Shown piece after piece: positions 47,730 through 58,848 of a stretch of 64,000 nt of DNA. A program made the translations under genes and the position numbers. The notes under the pieces are model-generated. The model searched no databases. It saw nothing but the letters and a program-made list of their open reading frames with translations, and was not told the DNA's origin. Location: positions 58,002,977 to 58,066,976 of the forward strand of contig OX326957.1 of the NCBI GenBank assembly GCA_946800325.1. The letters run 5' to 3'. Position 1 is the stretch's first letter; each line of letters starts with the position of its first letter. Source of the stretch: Luzula sylvatica (Eukaryota > Streptophyta > Magnoliopsida > Poales > Juncaceae).

Positions 47730-47930
47730 CGACTTTTCAAAGGTCGAGAAATCCACCGATATTTATGCCCTTCGACCTTTGAAAAGTCGAGCAAAATCGA
47801 CCGACTTTTGAAATGTCGAGCAATGTTGTGAAGTAATTAGTCCCTGTTAAACGTGTGGTTAACGAATAAAACTGCTCGACTTTTGAAAGGTCGAGTGATT
47901 TAGCAATCTCTCGACTTTTGAAAGGTCGAG
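47730..47930. repeat. Right palindromic subterminal array
   Basis: Five near-palindromes at 47730-47748, 47773-47791, 47802-47820, 47877-47895 and 47912-47930, such as CGACTTTTGAAAGGTCGAG and CGACCTTTGAAAAGTCGAG. Confidence 0.92.
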
Positions 47931-47941
47931 AGTGTTATATC

Positions 47942-48010
47942 TCAAATTTTGAAACTTTTGTGTTTATTTTAGGTAATTTGGAACCTATTTGGTCTAAAGA
48001 ACAAAATTTC
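47942..48010 (-). repeat. Right terminal inverted repeat of the PMD element
   Basis: Inverted match to 43638-43706. Confidence 0.9.
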
Positions 48011-48261
48011 CAAATAATGAAACATGTGATATTTAATTGTATTCGGATGTTCATAATTCCAACAACTTTACAAAAATTATAATCTCTTGAATTAATAGTA
48101 AAAAATAAAACCATGTAATCTTAAAATAGATATAATCCTAAACATTGGGTCTTTCAGCCAGACTCCCACGTGTCCATTTAAGAGTCATTCGATCTTTTTT
48201 CTCCCAGCCGTCCGATCTCTTTCTTTCATTTCACGAAGGCGCATGACCTAGACGATTAATG

Positions 48262-48433
48262 AAACCAAGAAAAGGAGAAGTTGCTGGCAAACATAGAAAA
48301 GGAGAAGTTGTTGGCAGCCGCTCCACAGCGAGACCCTAGACGATTAATGAAACCAGGACGAAACCCTAGCGATGAAGGGCGACATGAACCAGATCGTCAT
48401 GGCAGCCGCTCCGCAGCGAGCTTCCGCAAACAT
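48262..48433 (+). other. Possible first exon with internal duplication
   Basis: GACGATTAATGAAACCA and GGCAGCCGCTCC-CAGCGAG each occur twice here. An ATG at 48372 opens MKGDMNQIVMAAAPQRASA and meets a donor-like ATG|GTGAGT at 48434. The following ~300 bp look like a plant leader intron. The product is not recognised. It may have acted as the start of a chimeric transcript with the kinase and TOPLESS pieces downstream. Confidence 0.35.
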
Positions 48434-48740
48434 GGTGAGTTAATCCAAATCATTATTTTCGTGATTTTTCTATCATCTGAGGTTCTTCTCTTTCAAGTTC
48501 GTGTTTGATTTGTCTCGGGTTGTTTCTTGAGTGCACTGGCCTATTTCATCTTCTTCTCTTTGGATTTTGTTTTGGTTTTCAGATGAATAGTGTTTGCTAC
48601 ATCGATCTTTGCGATATTTGGGTTCATGGATTTGCTGATTTCGTTAGGCCTATTTCATCGATTTTGATTTGCTGATTTTTGGGGATTTTTAGGGTTCGTT
48701 AAATTGTTTGCTGATTTTCTGCGATTTGTTTGGTTTCTAG

Positions 48741-48833
48741 GTTTGGATCAAGGGAAAGAAGGAAAGTTGTTCATAAAGAAAATTTCCGCATTAAAAGCTA
48801 TCGATTTCGGTTTATCCGTCTTCTTCAAATCTG
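48741..48833 (+). pseudogene. Calcium-dependent protein kinase exon fragment
   Basis: After an AG acceptor, one frame reads GLDQGKEGKLFIKKISALKA and then IDFGLSVFFKSG. LKAIDFGLSVFFK-G is the DFG (magnesium-binding) segment of plant CDPK/CRK kinases, and the split after Gly matches the usual intron position there. Neither the preceding catalytic loop nor the next kinase exon is present nearby. It is a captured or left-over fragment. Confidence 0.7.
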
Positions 48834-49381
48834 GTATATTAAATATTTAATTAATTTCCATAAATTAATCTTATTTAATTAATTTATGACGTTCTAATTT
48901 TAAGGCAGAGATGTAATGAAATAGTAAGCCATGTTATTCATCATGAACTAAGTTTTTAAATGTGCAATTCATACAATATAAACAGTAGCGAAAGGATTAT
49001 TCATCATTTCTTATTTAGGTTATGGAGATGCTCGGACATGTGAGCAAAAAAAACACAGACCTGAAATTGGGTGAATTTGTCCACCTTACTTTAGCTTCTG
49101 ACAACAATTTACAAAGATAAGATATATTTTCGTTTTTGGTCAAAAAAGAACTTCGAGTCTTTTGACCAAGCCGATCAAAGCCTCAAGGTCGTCTACAACC
49201 ATCATTGCAATACTCAATTTCGGTACCGGTTCTTACTAAGGTACACTGAATTTGTTACTGTGCCGATACTGAAATTGAATGATCCAAGAAATTAACCTTT
49301 CAACGCAAATAGTCAAATCGTAAAATTATTACTTCAATTCAATTACAAATATTTTATGAATTTGTATTAATTTTGTTGTAG
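48834..49381. other. Spacer between kinase and TOPLESS fragments
   Basis: AT-rich, no conserved protein segment recognised. A phrase near 49141-49205 (CTTTTGACCAAGCCGATC and following) is unusually GC-balanced and may be another gene piece. Confidence 0.4.
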
Positions 49382-49682
49382 CCGTTTCGAGCAACAACCA
49401 CGCAAGTACTGGCACAGTTTGCTCGATGGATATTGAACGAGCCACTTGTCACTCATCCGGCTGGCTCTGGTGGACCCATTGGATTCGGTACTCCCTCTAA
49501 TCCTGGTATATTATTTTTTTACTTTCTCTTAAGTAAAATTATATATGTAAGATTATTTAATTTTTAATTTCATTGTAGCAACTATGCTGAAACATCGAAG
49601 AACCCCTGGCACGGAGAATATTTCATTGGATTATCCATCAAAAGATTTTGATAATGTCTCGAACAAGACTAGACCTGGTCAG
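49382..49682 (+). pseudogene. TOPLESS-like co-repressor fragment, two exons
   Basis: Exon-like 49382-49505 reads WILNEPLVTHPAGSGGPIGF then GTPSNPG. Exon-like 49579-49682 reads ATMLKHRRTPGTENISLDYP then SKDFDNVSNKTRPGQ. This follows the TOPLESS/TPR region between the N-terminal TPD and the WD repeats (HPAVSAG-IGLG-PSNPA / MLKHPRTPPTN...LDYPSADSEHVSKRTRP). The intron borders are GT-AG. The WD repeats and N-terminus are missing. Several substitutions suggest loss of constraint. Confidence 0.8.
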
Positions 49683-51330
49683 GTACTTTTTGTTTTGTAA
49701 CTTTCTATCTTTTAGAGGGTTCTTTTCGTAATATTTAGCATTTTCTCTTTTCACCGATTTTAAAGTTTAAAAAAATCAACAACATTAGGGATTGTTTTTT
49801 TTCAAATTATGAAAAATTTACAATTTTCTGTTTTTTAGAGGTTTTTTTGGTAATTTCCAGATTTTCCGTTTCACAAATTTTAAGGTTTTTTTCATAACAA
49901 ATAAACAAATATTTCGGATTATTTTTTAAAATTACACAAATTTTAAGGGTTCATTTGTAATTTTCTTAGACGGTTTTTTGGTAATTTTCGGTATTTTCTG
50001 TTTTATATTTCACAAATTTTAGGGTTTAAAATAATGAGCCAATATTTGGGATTGGTTTATTCCAAATATGGAAATTTTAAGGTTTGTTTTGTAATTATCA
50101 GCCTCTTAGAGGATTTTTTTTTTTGGGTAATCTTCTTCATTTTCGGTTTTATTTTCATAAATCTTAATGTTTAAAAAAATCAACCGATATTTGAGATGTT
50201 TTCTTAAATTACAAACATTTTAGGGTTTATTATCTCATTTTCGGCATTTTTGAGGTTCTTTTTGATCATTTGACTGTTTCAGGTTTTATTTTCACAAATT
50301 TTTAGGTTTGAAAAAATCAACCAATATTAGTGATTGTTTTTTCAGATTAAGGAAATTTTAAGGGTTATTTTGTAATTTTCAACCTGTATAGGATTTTTTT
50401 TATTTATAATTTCAACGTTTTCGGTTTTATTTCACAAACATTAAGGTTTAAATAAAACAAGCAATATTTTGGATTTTTTTTTCAAATTATAGAAATTTTA
50501 AGGGTTATTTTGTAATTTTTGACTCTGTGGAGGGTTTTTTGGTAATTTTCAGCGTTTTTGGTTTATTTTAAGAAACTTTTAAGGTTGAAAATAATAAACC
50601 AATATTTAGGATCATTTTTTCCAAATTGCAGAAACTTTAAGAGTCTTTTTTGGTAATTTTCAACTTTCTTGAGGTTTTTTTCATTTTTCCTTTTTTTTTT
50701 AAATTTCCAGCAATTTTAGGGTTTTTCTATAAATTGTGATTAATTAAGGATTGTTTCTCTCAATGTTGGCAATATAGAAATTTTAAGGGTTGTTTCGTAA
50801 TTTTTGACTTTGTGGAGGGTTTTTTAGTAATTTTCAGCATTTTTAGTTTTATTTTCAGAAACTTTAAGGCTTAAAATTGGGACTAATTAAGCATTGTTTT
50901 TCTCAAAGTTGGCATTACATAAATTTTGAGGGTTATTTTGTAATATTTGACTTTGAGGATGGGTTTTTTTGGTAATTTTCAGTTTTTTTTTTATTTGTTT
51001 TCAGAAACTTTAATGTTTAAAATAACAAAGCAATATTTAGGATCGTTTTTTTGTCAAATTGCAGAAAATTTAAGGGGTTTTTAGGTAATTTTCAACTTTC
51101 TAGAGGGCTATTTCATTATTTGCTGTTTTCTTTTTTTTAATTTCCAGCAATTTTAGGGTTTTTCTATAAATTGTGACTAATTAAGGATTCTTTTTCGCAA
51201 TGTTGGCATTATAGAAATTTTAAGGGTTATTTTGTGATTTTCAGTGTCTTAGGTTTTATTTTCAGAAACTTTAGGGTTTAAATTAATACACGAATATTTA
51301 GGATCGTTTTTTTTTTTTAAATTGCAGAAA
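49683..51330. repeat. Degenerate tandem repeat, ~130-165 bp units
   Basis: About ten to twelve diverged units share the order AAATTTTAAGGGTTATTTTG, TAATTTTCGACTTTGTGGAG, GGTTTTTTGGTAATTTTCAG, GTTTTATTTTCAGAAACTTT, AAGGTTTAAAATAA and CAATATTTAGGATCGTTTT. Unit length varies through indels. It starts at the donor of the TOPLESS-like exon, so it may have expanded within an intron. No ORF. Confidence 0.85.
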
Positions 51331-53578
51331 CTTTAATTATTGGAAGGACCATAATAGTATATACATAAGACGAGGATTGGACTTTAGTTCGATCAACTCA
51401 ATTTAGTTCAATTATATTCTATTGTAAATAGATATGAACTTGAAAACTATTTTTCTTACTTCAAAATGATTCAAGGGCACGCCATTACGTAATCCTCCTT
51501 GAAAACATAAACAATTTTCTGACAAAAACAATAGTAAATAATATTTTTGCATTATTGGAACGTTATTATGTATTTATGCAATTGTTATTATGTATTTCTG
51601 CAATTATCAAAAATTTATATTTAAATTTGTTATTTAGGTCAACCTATGTATAGTTTCTCTAATGCTAACAACAATACTTCATATTGTTTTGTATGAATAA
51701 TGTGTATATATTGATAGTAATCATTGAAGGTTATTTCAGATTTTGTATATTTTGACAATCTTTGATTATGAACTACTTAAATATGCATTGAGTATAACAA
51801 GTGTTGGAAACATAGTTCCAAAAAACAGTTGAGTCAAGGCGGAATTATGCCGAAATAACTCCACTCGCGCAAGTTGCTTCCTCCTTCGCGGCAACAATTT
51901 GATTTGGCGGCACTAATGCATATACAAAATGTTGCAAACCTATCCATATAATAGCACCTCAAAAAAAATTATCAACATATAATAGAACTTCAAAAAAAAA
52001 GTTATCAAGTGAATATGAAATAAATATAACAAAAAGAAAGCACACGAAATATAAACCTCAAAAAACAAATGGCAGCGCTAGTATGTATTAATTATCTTGG
52101 GTTCCATCCACCCAAATTCCAACACAAAACTTTTAATTTTTTTCTGACTTTCTCGGTGTACGTTAGATCTTTTGTTTAGATAATGTCATGATTAAGAGAG
52201 AAAAAAATGTATTGGGTGAAGGAGAAAAAAACATTAAGTGACGTAGGGAAAGAAAAATTAACCGGGTGAAATAGCTATTCCAATAATACCCTTTGGTTAA
52301 TCAAGGGCTTAGATTAGATCAATCAAAAAAGGAGAGAAAATATTTGGTGCACGGAAGAAGAGCTCTAAAAAAATATACCTCAATTATATCAATAGAAAAT
52401 TATTATTTATTATTAATAGTAAATAAATAAATATTAAAATCATATAACTATAACATATAATAAATTTTAATTATTATACCCTTTTATTTTATTATTATTT
52501 ATTATTAATTTTTCATGAAAAAATAATAAATAAATATTAAAATCATATAACTATAACATATAATATTTTTAATTATTACATGTTAAAAAATATTTATGAA
52601 ACTTGTAAATTTTACAAAAAATAACAAAAAATATTTTGTTAATTATCGAATATGAAATAAATAGAAAGATATTTTTGTCCAAAAAATATTTAACATCATT
52701 CAAAATTAAATTTAACTCCTATAAAGAAATATTTAAAAACAAAAATTTAGTTAGAGGGATGTTTTGGAGTATCCAAAGAGTGAGGATTTTTTATTTTTGT
52801 CGAAAAATCCCACCAGGAAATTCTGAAAATTATCTCTTATTTAATTATGTTATTTTTAAATGAGATTGTGAACATTTTAGGGTATAATGCAAGCGACCGA
52901 TAATTCAGATTCTGAAGACGATGAGTAAACGAAAAAATGATCAATTTCGTTTGAGGCGTTCTATCATGTACCTTCATTTCTCCCACAATATCATGATCAA
53001 TTACAAATTCATGATTAACCCATTAATTATCTCTATCAATTAAGATTAATCTAATATTTATTAGTTTTTGAATCTTTCTAATTAATCTTTAATTAGTAGG
53101 GAATTCAATTACATATTTTTTCTATTAATTATAAACTAATTGTTAATTTATTTTGTTAATTGAGATGTTAATTAGTGTGGGAGAAACGTGAAAGAAATGA
53201 GAGGGAAAAGTAAAATATTCCATTTTATGAGTGAGTCTCTTTAACAATTAACTATGGTCTTTTATTACATTTATTATTGTGATTTTTTTAATTTATTTAG
53301 TTTGATTTGAATTTCCTTTAGGAACTGTTAAGACTTTTTCCCGGCAATAACTCCATTAAGTTAGAATATATTTCTTTGTCAGATTTGAGATTTCTTCTGC
53401 ATGCACAGGCAGAGAGGAGCATCATTGTAGACTCAAATTCAAATACAAACAATCTAAAATCAAAAATAAATTTTGAACCCAAATCCCTGGAAATCTTTCA
53501 AAACAAGCATGCCAATAATCAATGCATTCGCACCAAAAACAAATTGCACAAATTAACATATTACACTAATTCACTACT
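51331..53578. other. AT-rich spacer, no confident gene
   Basis: No recognised domain. A direct repeat around ATTAAAATCATATAACTATA lies at about 52434 and 52538. At 52879 an AG is followed by a short frame ending MQATDNSDSEDDE and a stop at 52928, which could be an orphan last exon. Confidence 0.55.
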
Positions 53579-54079
53579 TCAAAGCTCGAAAGAACCAATT
53601 TCCCGTTCTCTTCTTCTTCTCCAGACTCCACTAATACTAACCTCTCTCATTTTCGTCGCCAATTTCGCAATTGTCACAGTCAAAACTCCATTTTCCCACT
53701 TGACTTTCATGGACTTGATATCTGCGTTACCTGGAAGATGAAAGTGACGCGAGAATTTCCCATATGACCTCTCGACACAATGCCAATTGTCTCCTTTCTC
53801 TTCGTCCTCTCTTTTCTTCTCCCCGCTAACTCGCAGAATTCTCTCATCTTCTACCTCTACCTTTAAATCATCTCCCTTTATGCCAGGTACCTCAATGACA
53901 AATTCATGGGAGTTAGAAGTCTCTCGCCAATCGACCTTAGCAGAAGACACCATTACCTCGTAAAGGCCCATAACCCGCTCAGATAAGGAACTTTTACCCT
54001 GATCTTGAGGCCCCATGAAAGGAATCGTTGCTAGACCTGCTAGTAGCAAGAACCCAACAAAAACATAGATGATTTTCAT
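53579..54079 (-). CDS. Small heat-shock protein, ER type
   Basis: Single-exon gene, 166 aa. Residues 1-18 (MKIIYVFVGFLLLAGLAT) form a signal peptide. The alpha-crystallin domain spans about 48-140, with VDWRETSNSHEFVIEVPG, DDLKVEVEDERILRVSGEK, CVERSYGKFSRHFHLPGNAD and the signature WENGVLTVTI. A VSI motif follows. Small HSPs hold unfolding proteins in a refoldable state; the signal peptide points to the ER lumen, as in the HSP22 class. The protein is shorter than typical ER members, and the C-terminus is SFEL rather than a clear KDEL/SDEL retrieval signal. Intronless structure is usual for the family. Confidence 0.92.
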   Translation of the reverse strand: MKIIYVFVGFLLLAGLATIPFMGPQDQGKSSLSERVMGLYEVMVSSAKVDWRETSNSHEFVIEVPGIKGDDLKVEVEDERILRVSGEKKREDEEKGDNWHCVERSYGKFSRHFHLPGNADIKSMKVKWENGVLTVTIAKLATKMREVSISGVWRRRREREIGSFEL

Positions 54080-54167
54080 TTTTTTTGACTGGTGAAGTAT
54101 GAGAATTCAGAATCAGAACTGAGAAGATTTTGAGTTAACTGGCACAAATGGTGAAATGAAAAGGAGG

Positions 54168-54175
54168 ATTTATAG
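54168..54175 (-). promoter_or_regulatory. TATA box of the small HSP gene
   Basis: CTATAAAT on the minus strand, 89 bp upstream of the start codon. No full heat-shock element of three GAA/TTC units was seen nearby. A GACGTGCACATG stretch lies just upstream (54185-54196). Confidence 0.65.
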
Positions 54176-54180
54176 GCCGG

Positions 54181-54677
54181 GGAAGACGTGCACATGGGCC
54201 GTCAGACAAGGACGGCAATGTTGGATTTTGCAAGATTATGTGCAGAGTCAAGCCAATGGGGGGCGGAGAAGGAATGAGAAAAACGAGAAATGGTTTTTTT
54301 TTTGTCCTTTTTTATCTTGATATAGGCCCGTACTCCGTAGGCACACTCCCACCCCTACTCCTAATCCTATCCCTACGTGCTACCCAAATTAAATCCTCTT
54401 TGCCTCAACCGGTACTTGAGCCCGGGTGACACATAGGTAGCCTGGTACCATCCAGTTGAAGAATACGAAGCTAGCGAAGGGCGGTGAGGAATGTTTATAT
54501 ATTCTATCTTAATTATAATTTTATACGGTTCAGGGAAATTTGACACGTGGCCACGTATTTTTTTACTGTAGCACGTCTTTGTACTGTAGCAAATACTGTT
54601 GACCTTTTAGTGTATGTTCTCTCTGGATCTTTCTCCTCATTTTCACCGTAAGCAAAAAAAAAAAAGAGATAAAAGAA
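54181..54677. other. Divergent intergenic region
   Basis: Shared upstream region between the HSP gene (minus) and the possible transcript starting near 54650 (plus). The frame at 54238-54429 has no domain and is not called. Confidence 0.5.
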
Positions 54678-56350
54678 ATGCCGACACCATGGCGAAACCC
54701 TAGCCAGCCGAGCAGAGTTCTCACGACGACGGACGCCGTGGAAGACGAGCGCCACGATAGCCACCTCCGTTTTCTCTCTCTTTCTCTGTTGAACGTGTTT
54801 CTTCTCTTCTTCTTGCTCGGTCTGGCTAACCCTAAATCGATTTTCCGTCATTTTAAGGTGAGATTGTGCGATTTCATGCCTTCATTGTACTTATTTTTTC
54901 ATTTATTTAGGTTCTTTGCATCCTTTTTTCGCTGATTCTGTTTTTTTTTTATTCCCTTTGATTCTTAAAGGATCGGCTTCAATTTCACCTCTTTCTTCAA
55001 GCAATTAGAGAGTATTTAGTATGGGCTCATTGAATGGGAGAGTCAGAGATTCCGATTTGGTTTCGATAAAAGCTGAAAAAAAAGGTTTTTGCCTCTGTCA
55101 TATTTTTTTATCGTTTTTCGAATTATTCGAATCTAAATATTTGTCAGTATATTTTACATTGAAAATTTTAGGAGGTTAAATTATTTTTTTCCAAATTTTC
55201 AGAACCTACAAGCCGCTGGTGTGTCGTTCAATAGGAGCTGAAAACAAAGCTCTCGAATGAAAGCCTTGACGACATGGAGTTTCGCTGCGGAGTTTTCAAA
55301 GGCGTTCTGCTGTAGGCGCCTGCTGGAATCGTCGGTCTCTCTCGATCTGATTTTTTTGTCAAGGTGGAATCTCATCTTGATGAGTAAATTATGCCTCGCT
55401 CAGTACATAATCGATTCATTTTTTTTCTAATTTTGTGTGATCAGTAAAAGTGTTCAATGAGATGAAAGCTGCAATGGGATGGCGAGTGGTGTATGTGTGG
55501 GTAGGAGATGGTTGATAAGGCAGAAAGAATGGTCGCTCAATTCACAAAGATGTATCCATGGTGGTCGTCCTCAAGGTGCAATCCCATATCGATGACAGAA
55601 TCATACTCCACTTGGTACATTGAATTCAATTTGTTATTTTTTTGTTCTAATTTTGAAAGCTTCGAGATGAAAGCTTCGAGATGAAAGCTTCACTGGGATG
55701 GCGACCTGTTTTTAATTTTTGTTCACATTACTTCACATTAGTTACCTAATTAATTATATATTTTGTTTCCATATTATAGCATAATTGTCTTGGAAATAAA
55801 GGCACGGGAGGCCGAAAGAAGATCACAATGGAGTATCGAAAAAGGACAAACAAGAATTACAAACCCAGGTAGGTATTACATGTCCACTTCAAAAAAGATG
55901 TATTGTATTTTATTTTCGATTTTTTATTTGTTTCAATTGTGTACATAATTTCAGTTGACTTTTTATTATTAATTTCGTAGTTTCGACTTTCGATTTTGTA
56001 AGATTAGTTGTTTGTTACTATCGAATAATCAGTTTTGTTTTTGATTGAATTTTTCAGGTGTGTGTATCTTTTCGGACACCAGGGCCCAGGCAATCTGCAT
56101 TGTTTTCGAGCCGACCTCCAATGCAAATCTCGAGAGTACAATTTCTGAACTAATCTTTTAAAATTAATTTTAAAAAACCAGGGATTAATCTGTATAATTT
56201 GATTGTTTTTTTTTTTAATTTAAGCCGATTATTTTGTATCAAGGCACCTTGCGAATTCAGTGGTTCAAATACAAATAAGTGCTCGCAATGGGAGTTGGGG
56301 GTTAACAAACCGATTATGTCAAAGAGTCACTTAGTTCGGCTTCAACTTCA
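54678..56350 (+). ncRNA. Possible spliced transcript, coding status unclear
   Basis: A first exon-like piece begins with plant leader features (GCGAAACCCTAGCC) and encodes MPTPWRNPSQPSRVLTTTDA... with a hydrophobic segment LNVFLLFFLLGLANPK before a donor AAG|GTGAGA at 54857. AG/GT pairs with non-AT-rich pieces follow at about 55202-55361, 55445-55600, 55780-55869 and 56060-56130, but the pieces carry stops in all frames. A recurring phrase GATGAAAGCT-CA-TGGGATGGCGA occurs twice (55460 and 55681). I cannot name a product. It could be a long non-coding RNA or a decayed gene. Confidence 0.35.
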
Positions 56351-56439
56351 AGTGATGCTCTAATCTCATATTTACTCTTATTTACTATTTTGTGGTTTCT
56401 TTAATTGCAATTAATAACGGATGATTAGCTAATTGGTTC

Positions 56440-56590
56440 AATATGCATGCATATCATGATCATGATCATAATCATCACCATGTGCATCATCATCATAATC
56501 ATATGCATCATCATCATAATCATATGCATCATCATCATCATCATAATCATATGCACCATCATCATCATCATCATCGTGATAATCATATCC
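56440..56590. repeat. (CAT)n microsatellite
   Basis: Imperfect CAT/ATC trinucleotide array giving spurious His- or Ile-rich and Met-rich frames on both strands. Confidence 0.9.
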
Positions 56591-57540
56591 ATGAATTTGC
56601 GGCAAGACCCCTTGATGTATTTAAAATGCAACAAAACTCTATAAACTCAGTTGTTAAAATAAAAAGAAAAATGAGATTTATAACTGAATATAATATATTT
56701 ATTCTTCAATGCTTCATATGAGTACCAAACATCGATACAATGCAAATAGAAAAAAAGAAAAAAAAAGAAATATACACATCAATAACAATCTTACTGCAAA
56801 TTTTGCAGAATAAAGAAAAATCCCAAATGCGAGTATGTACAAAGAACCAAAATACAAGTACACAAACTAAATTCCAAATGCGAGTATGTACAAAGAACCA
56901 AAAGACATTATACACGAAATAATTGCGAAACACGAACATGAAATACAAGTACAAAGCACAAACACAAGTAAAAAATTTGGGTTTTTGTCAATTGTTATTT
57001 TTGTTGCTTGAAATACATATAAAATAAAACTCCTTTGCAATGACTTGATATTCTTTTCGAAAATATGTGTTTGTTTAACATTGCCTATTAAATGACAATT
57101 CGAGAAAAAAATTATGCAGCGATAAAAGCTAAACAAGAAGACCAATCAAAATCAATCAAAATGATTCATGACTATAATATATTTCCATAATGATTAATGA
57201 CTTTTATATCTTTTCCAGCAAATTAAATTTCAAAAAGAAAATACGAATATAAGTAACGGTAAATCCATTGACATGAAAACAAGATACGAAATCAATTACA
57301 AACGCAATTACGAGTACAAAAATGAGAACATAAAACACATTGGAAGCAAAACCTAAAAGAAATGCGAAACACAAAATATTAATACATCCAAAAAATATAA
57401 ATGCGAATACAATGCCAATATGAACTATCGATATTGATTAAATAAATGCACGAGTGTGTATACGAGAGTGTTTGATTAAATAAATGCGAACACAATTCAA
57501 CAATACAAACACAAGTACGAAATAAAAAAATAAAATAACA
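56591..57540. other. AT-rich spacer, likely Helitron interior
   Basis: Contains a short direct duplication around CCAAATGCGAGTATGTACAA (56823 and 56874). Many phrases of the type AATGCGAATACAA recur. No gene seen. Confidence 0.5.
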
Positions 57541-58848
57541 TACAAATACTCATTTTATGATAAAATACTCTGCTTTCATGAAGATAAGCCTGCAAAAAAA
57601 ATGAAATGATGAATAATTTGTTTCTGTCGATGCAATGTATGAGAATAAGACTGAAAAAAATAACAAGTCACCGATGATGTTTTTTGGGACATATATTGAT
57701 CAAAATAATAGAAATATATTTATTTTTTAGGAAAGCCGGATCCTAAAAAATAAATATTATTCTCTATAAATGATCTCAATGGATCCATTTCTACTGAGGT
57801 GACAAATCCTAATATTGTTCCTGCCTTAAACAAAAGGTTGCACATAAATTAATTAGTTCTAATTTACAAAGAAATGTTCATGACATACAAATACTCATTT
57901 TATGATAAAATACTCTCCTTTCATGAAGATAAGCCTGCAAAAAAAATGAAATGATGAATAATTTATTTCTGTCGATGCAATGCATGAGAATAAGACTGAA
58001 AAAAATAACAAGTCACCGATGATGTTTTTTGGGACATATATTGATCAAAATAATAGAAATATATTTATTTTTTAGGAAAGCCGGATCCTAAAAAATAAAT
58101 ATTATTCTCTATAAATGATCTCAATGGGTCCATTTCTACTGAGGTGACAAATCCCAATATTGTTCCTGCCTTAAACAAAAGGTTGCACATGAATTAATTA
58201 GTTCTAATTTACAAAGAAATGTTCATGACATACAAATACTCATTTTATGATAAAATACTCTCCTTTCATGAAGATAAGCCTGCAAAAAAATATAATGATG
58301 AATAATTTGTTTCTGTCGATGCAATGTATGAGAATAAGACTGAAAAAAATAACAAGTCACCGATGATGTTTTTTGGGACATATATTGATCAAAATAATAG
58401 AAATATATTTATTTTTTAGGAAAGCCGGATCCTAAAAAATAAATATTATTCTCTATAAATGATCTCAATGGATCCATTGCTACTGAGGTGACAAATCCTA
58501 ATATTATTCATGCCTTAAACAAAAGGTTGCACATAAATTAATTAGTTCTAATTTATAAAGAAATGTTCATGACATACAAATACTCATTTTATGATAAAAT
58601 ACTCTCCTTTCATGAAGATAAGCCTGCAAAAAAAATGAAATGATGAATAATTTGTTTCTGTCAATGCAATGTATGAGAATAAGACTGAAAAAAATAACAA
58701 GTCACCGATGATGTTTTTTGGGACATATATTGATCAAAATAATAGAAATATATTTATTTTTTAGGAAAGCCGGATCCTAAAAAATAAATATTATTCTCTA
58801 TAAATGATCTCAATTGGTCCATTTCTACTGAGGTGACAAATCCCAATA
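57541..58848. repeat. Four tandem 345 bp repeats, highly alike
   Basis: Units begin TACAAATACTCATTTTATGA at 57541, 57886, 58231 and 58575 (spacing 345, 345, 344). Each carries ATTTTTTAGGAAAGCCGGAT then CCTAAAAAATAAATA, a small inverted repeat. Units differ by only a few bases each. A partial fifth copy lies at 59058-59180. No ORF. Confidence 0.95.

Larger units (their letters stand above)
43638..48010 (+). mobile_element. PMD-domain DNA transposon with palindromic subterminal arrays
   Basis: Left 43638-43706 and right 47942-48010 are 69 bp inverted repeats beginning GAAATTTTGTTCTTTAGACC, with only a few mismatches. Just inside each lie several copies of a near-palindrome CGACTTTTGAAAGGTCGAG. 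Between them lies one gene of the plant mobile domain type, broken by two solo LTRs. No DDE transposase was recognised. The target duplication is not clear: flanks ATGATGAAGA and CAAATAATGA are not convincing. A phrase AACATGTGATATTTAATT lies directly outside the right end and also ~83 bp outside the left end. PMD proteins are known to be associated with MULE-like and other transposons in plants. Confidence 0.8.

Noticed and set aside
52862..52928. Possible last exon ending SDSEDDE
   Set aside because: Only an AG and a short acidic tail, with no upstream exon recognised. Too little to call a gene.
48130..52930. Whole region as one Pack-MULE or Helitron
   Set aside because: No inverted repeats, target duplication or hairpin-CTAG end could be found around the gene fragments, so the vehicle is unknown.
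56425..56721. Histidine-rich frame HHHNHMHHHH as a metal-binding protein
   Set aside because: It is a translation of a (CAT)n array with Met- or Ile-rich frames equally open on the other frames and strand.
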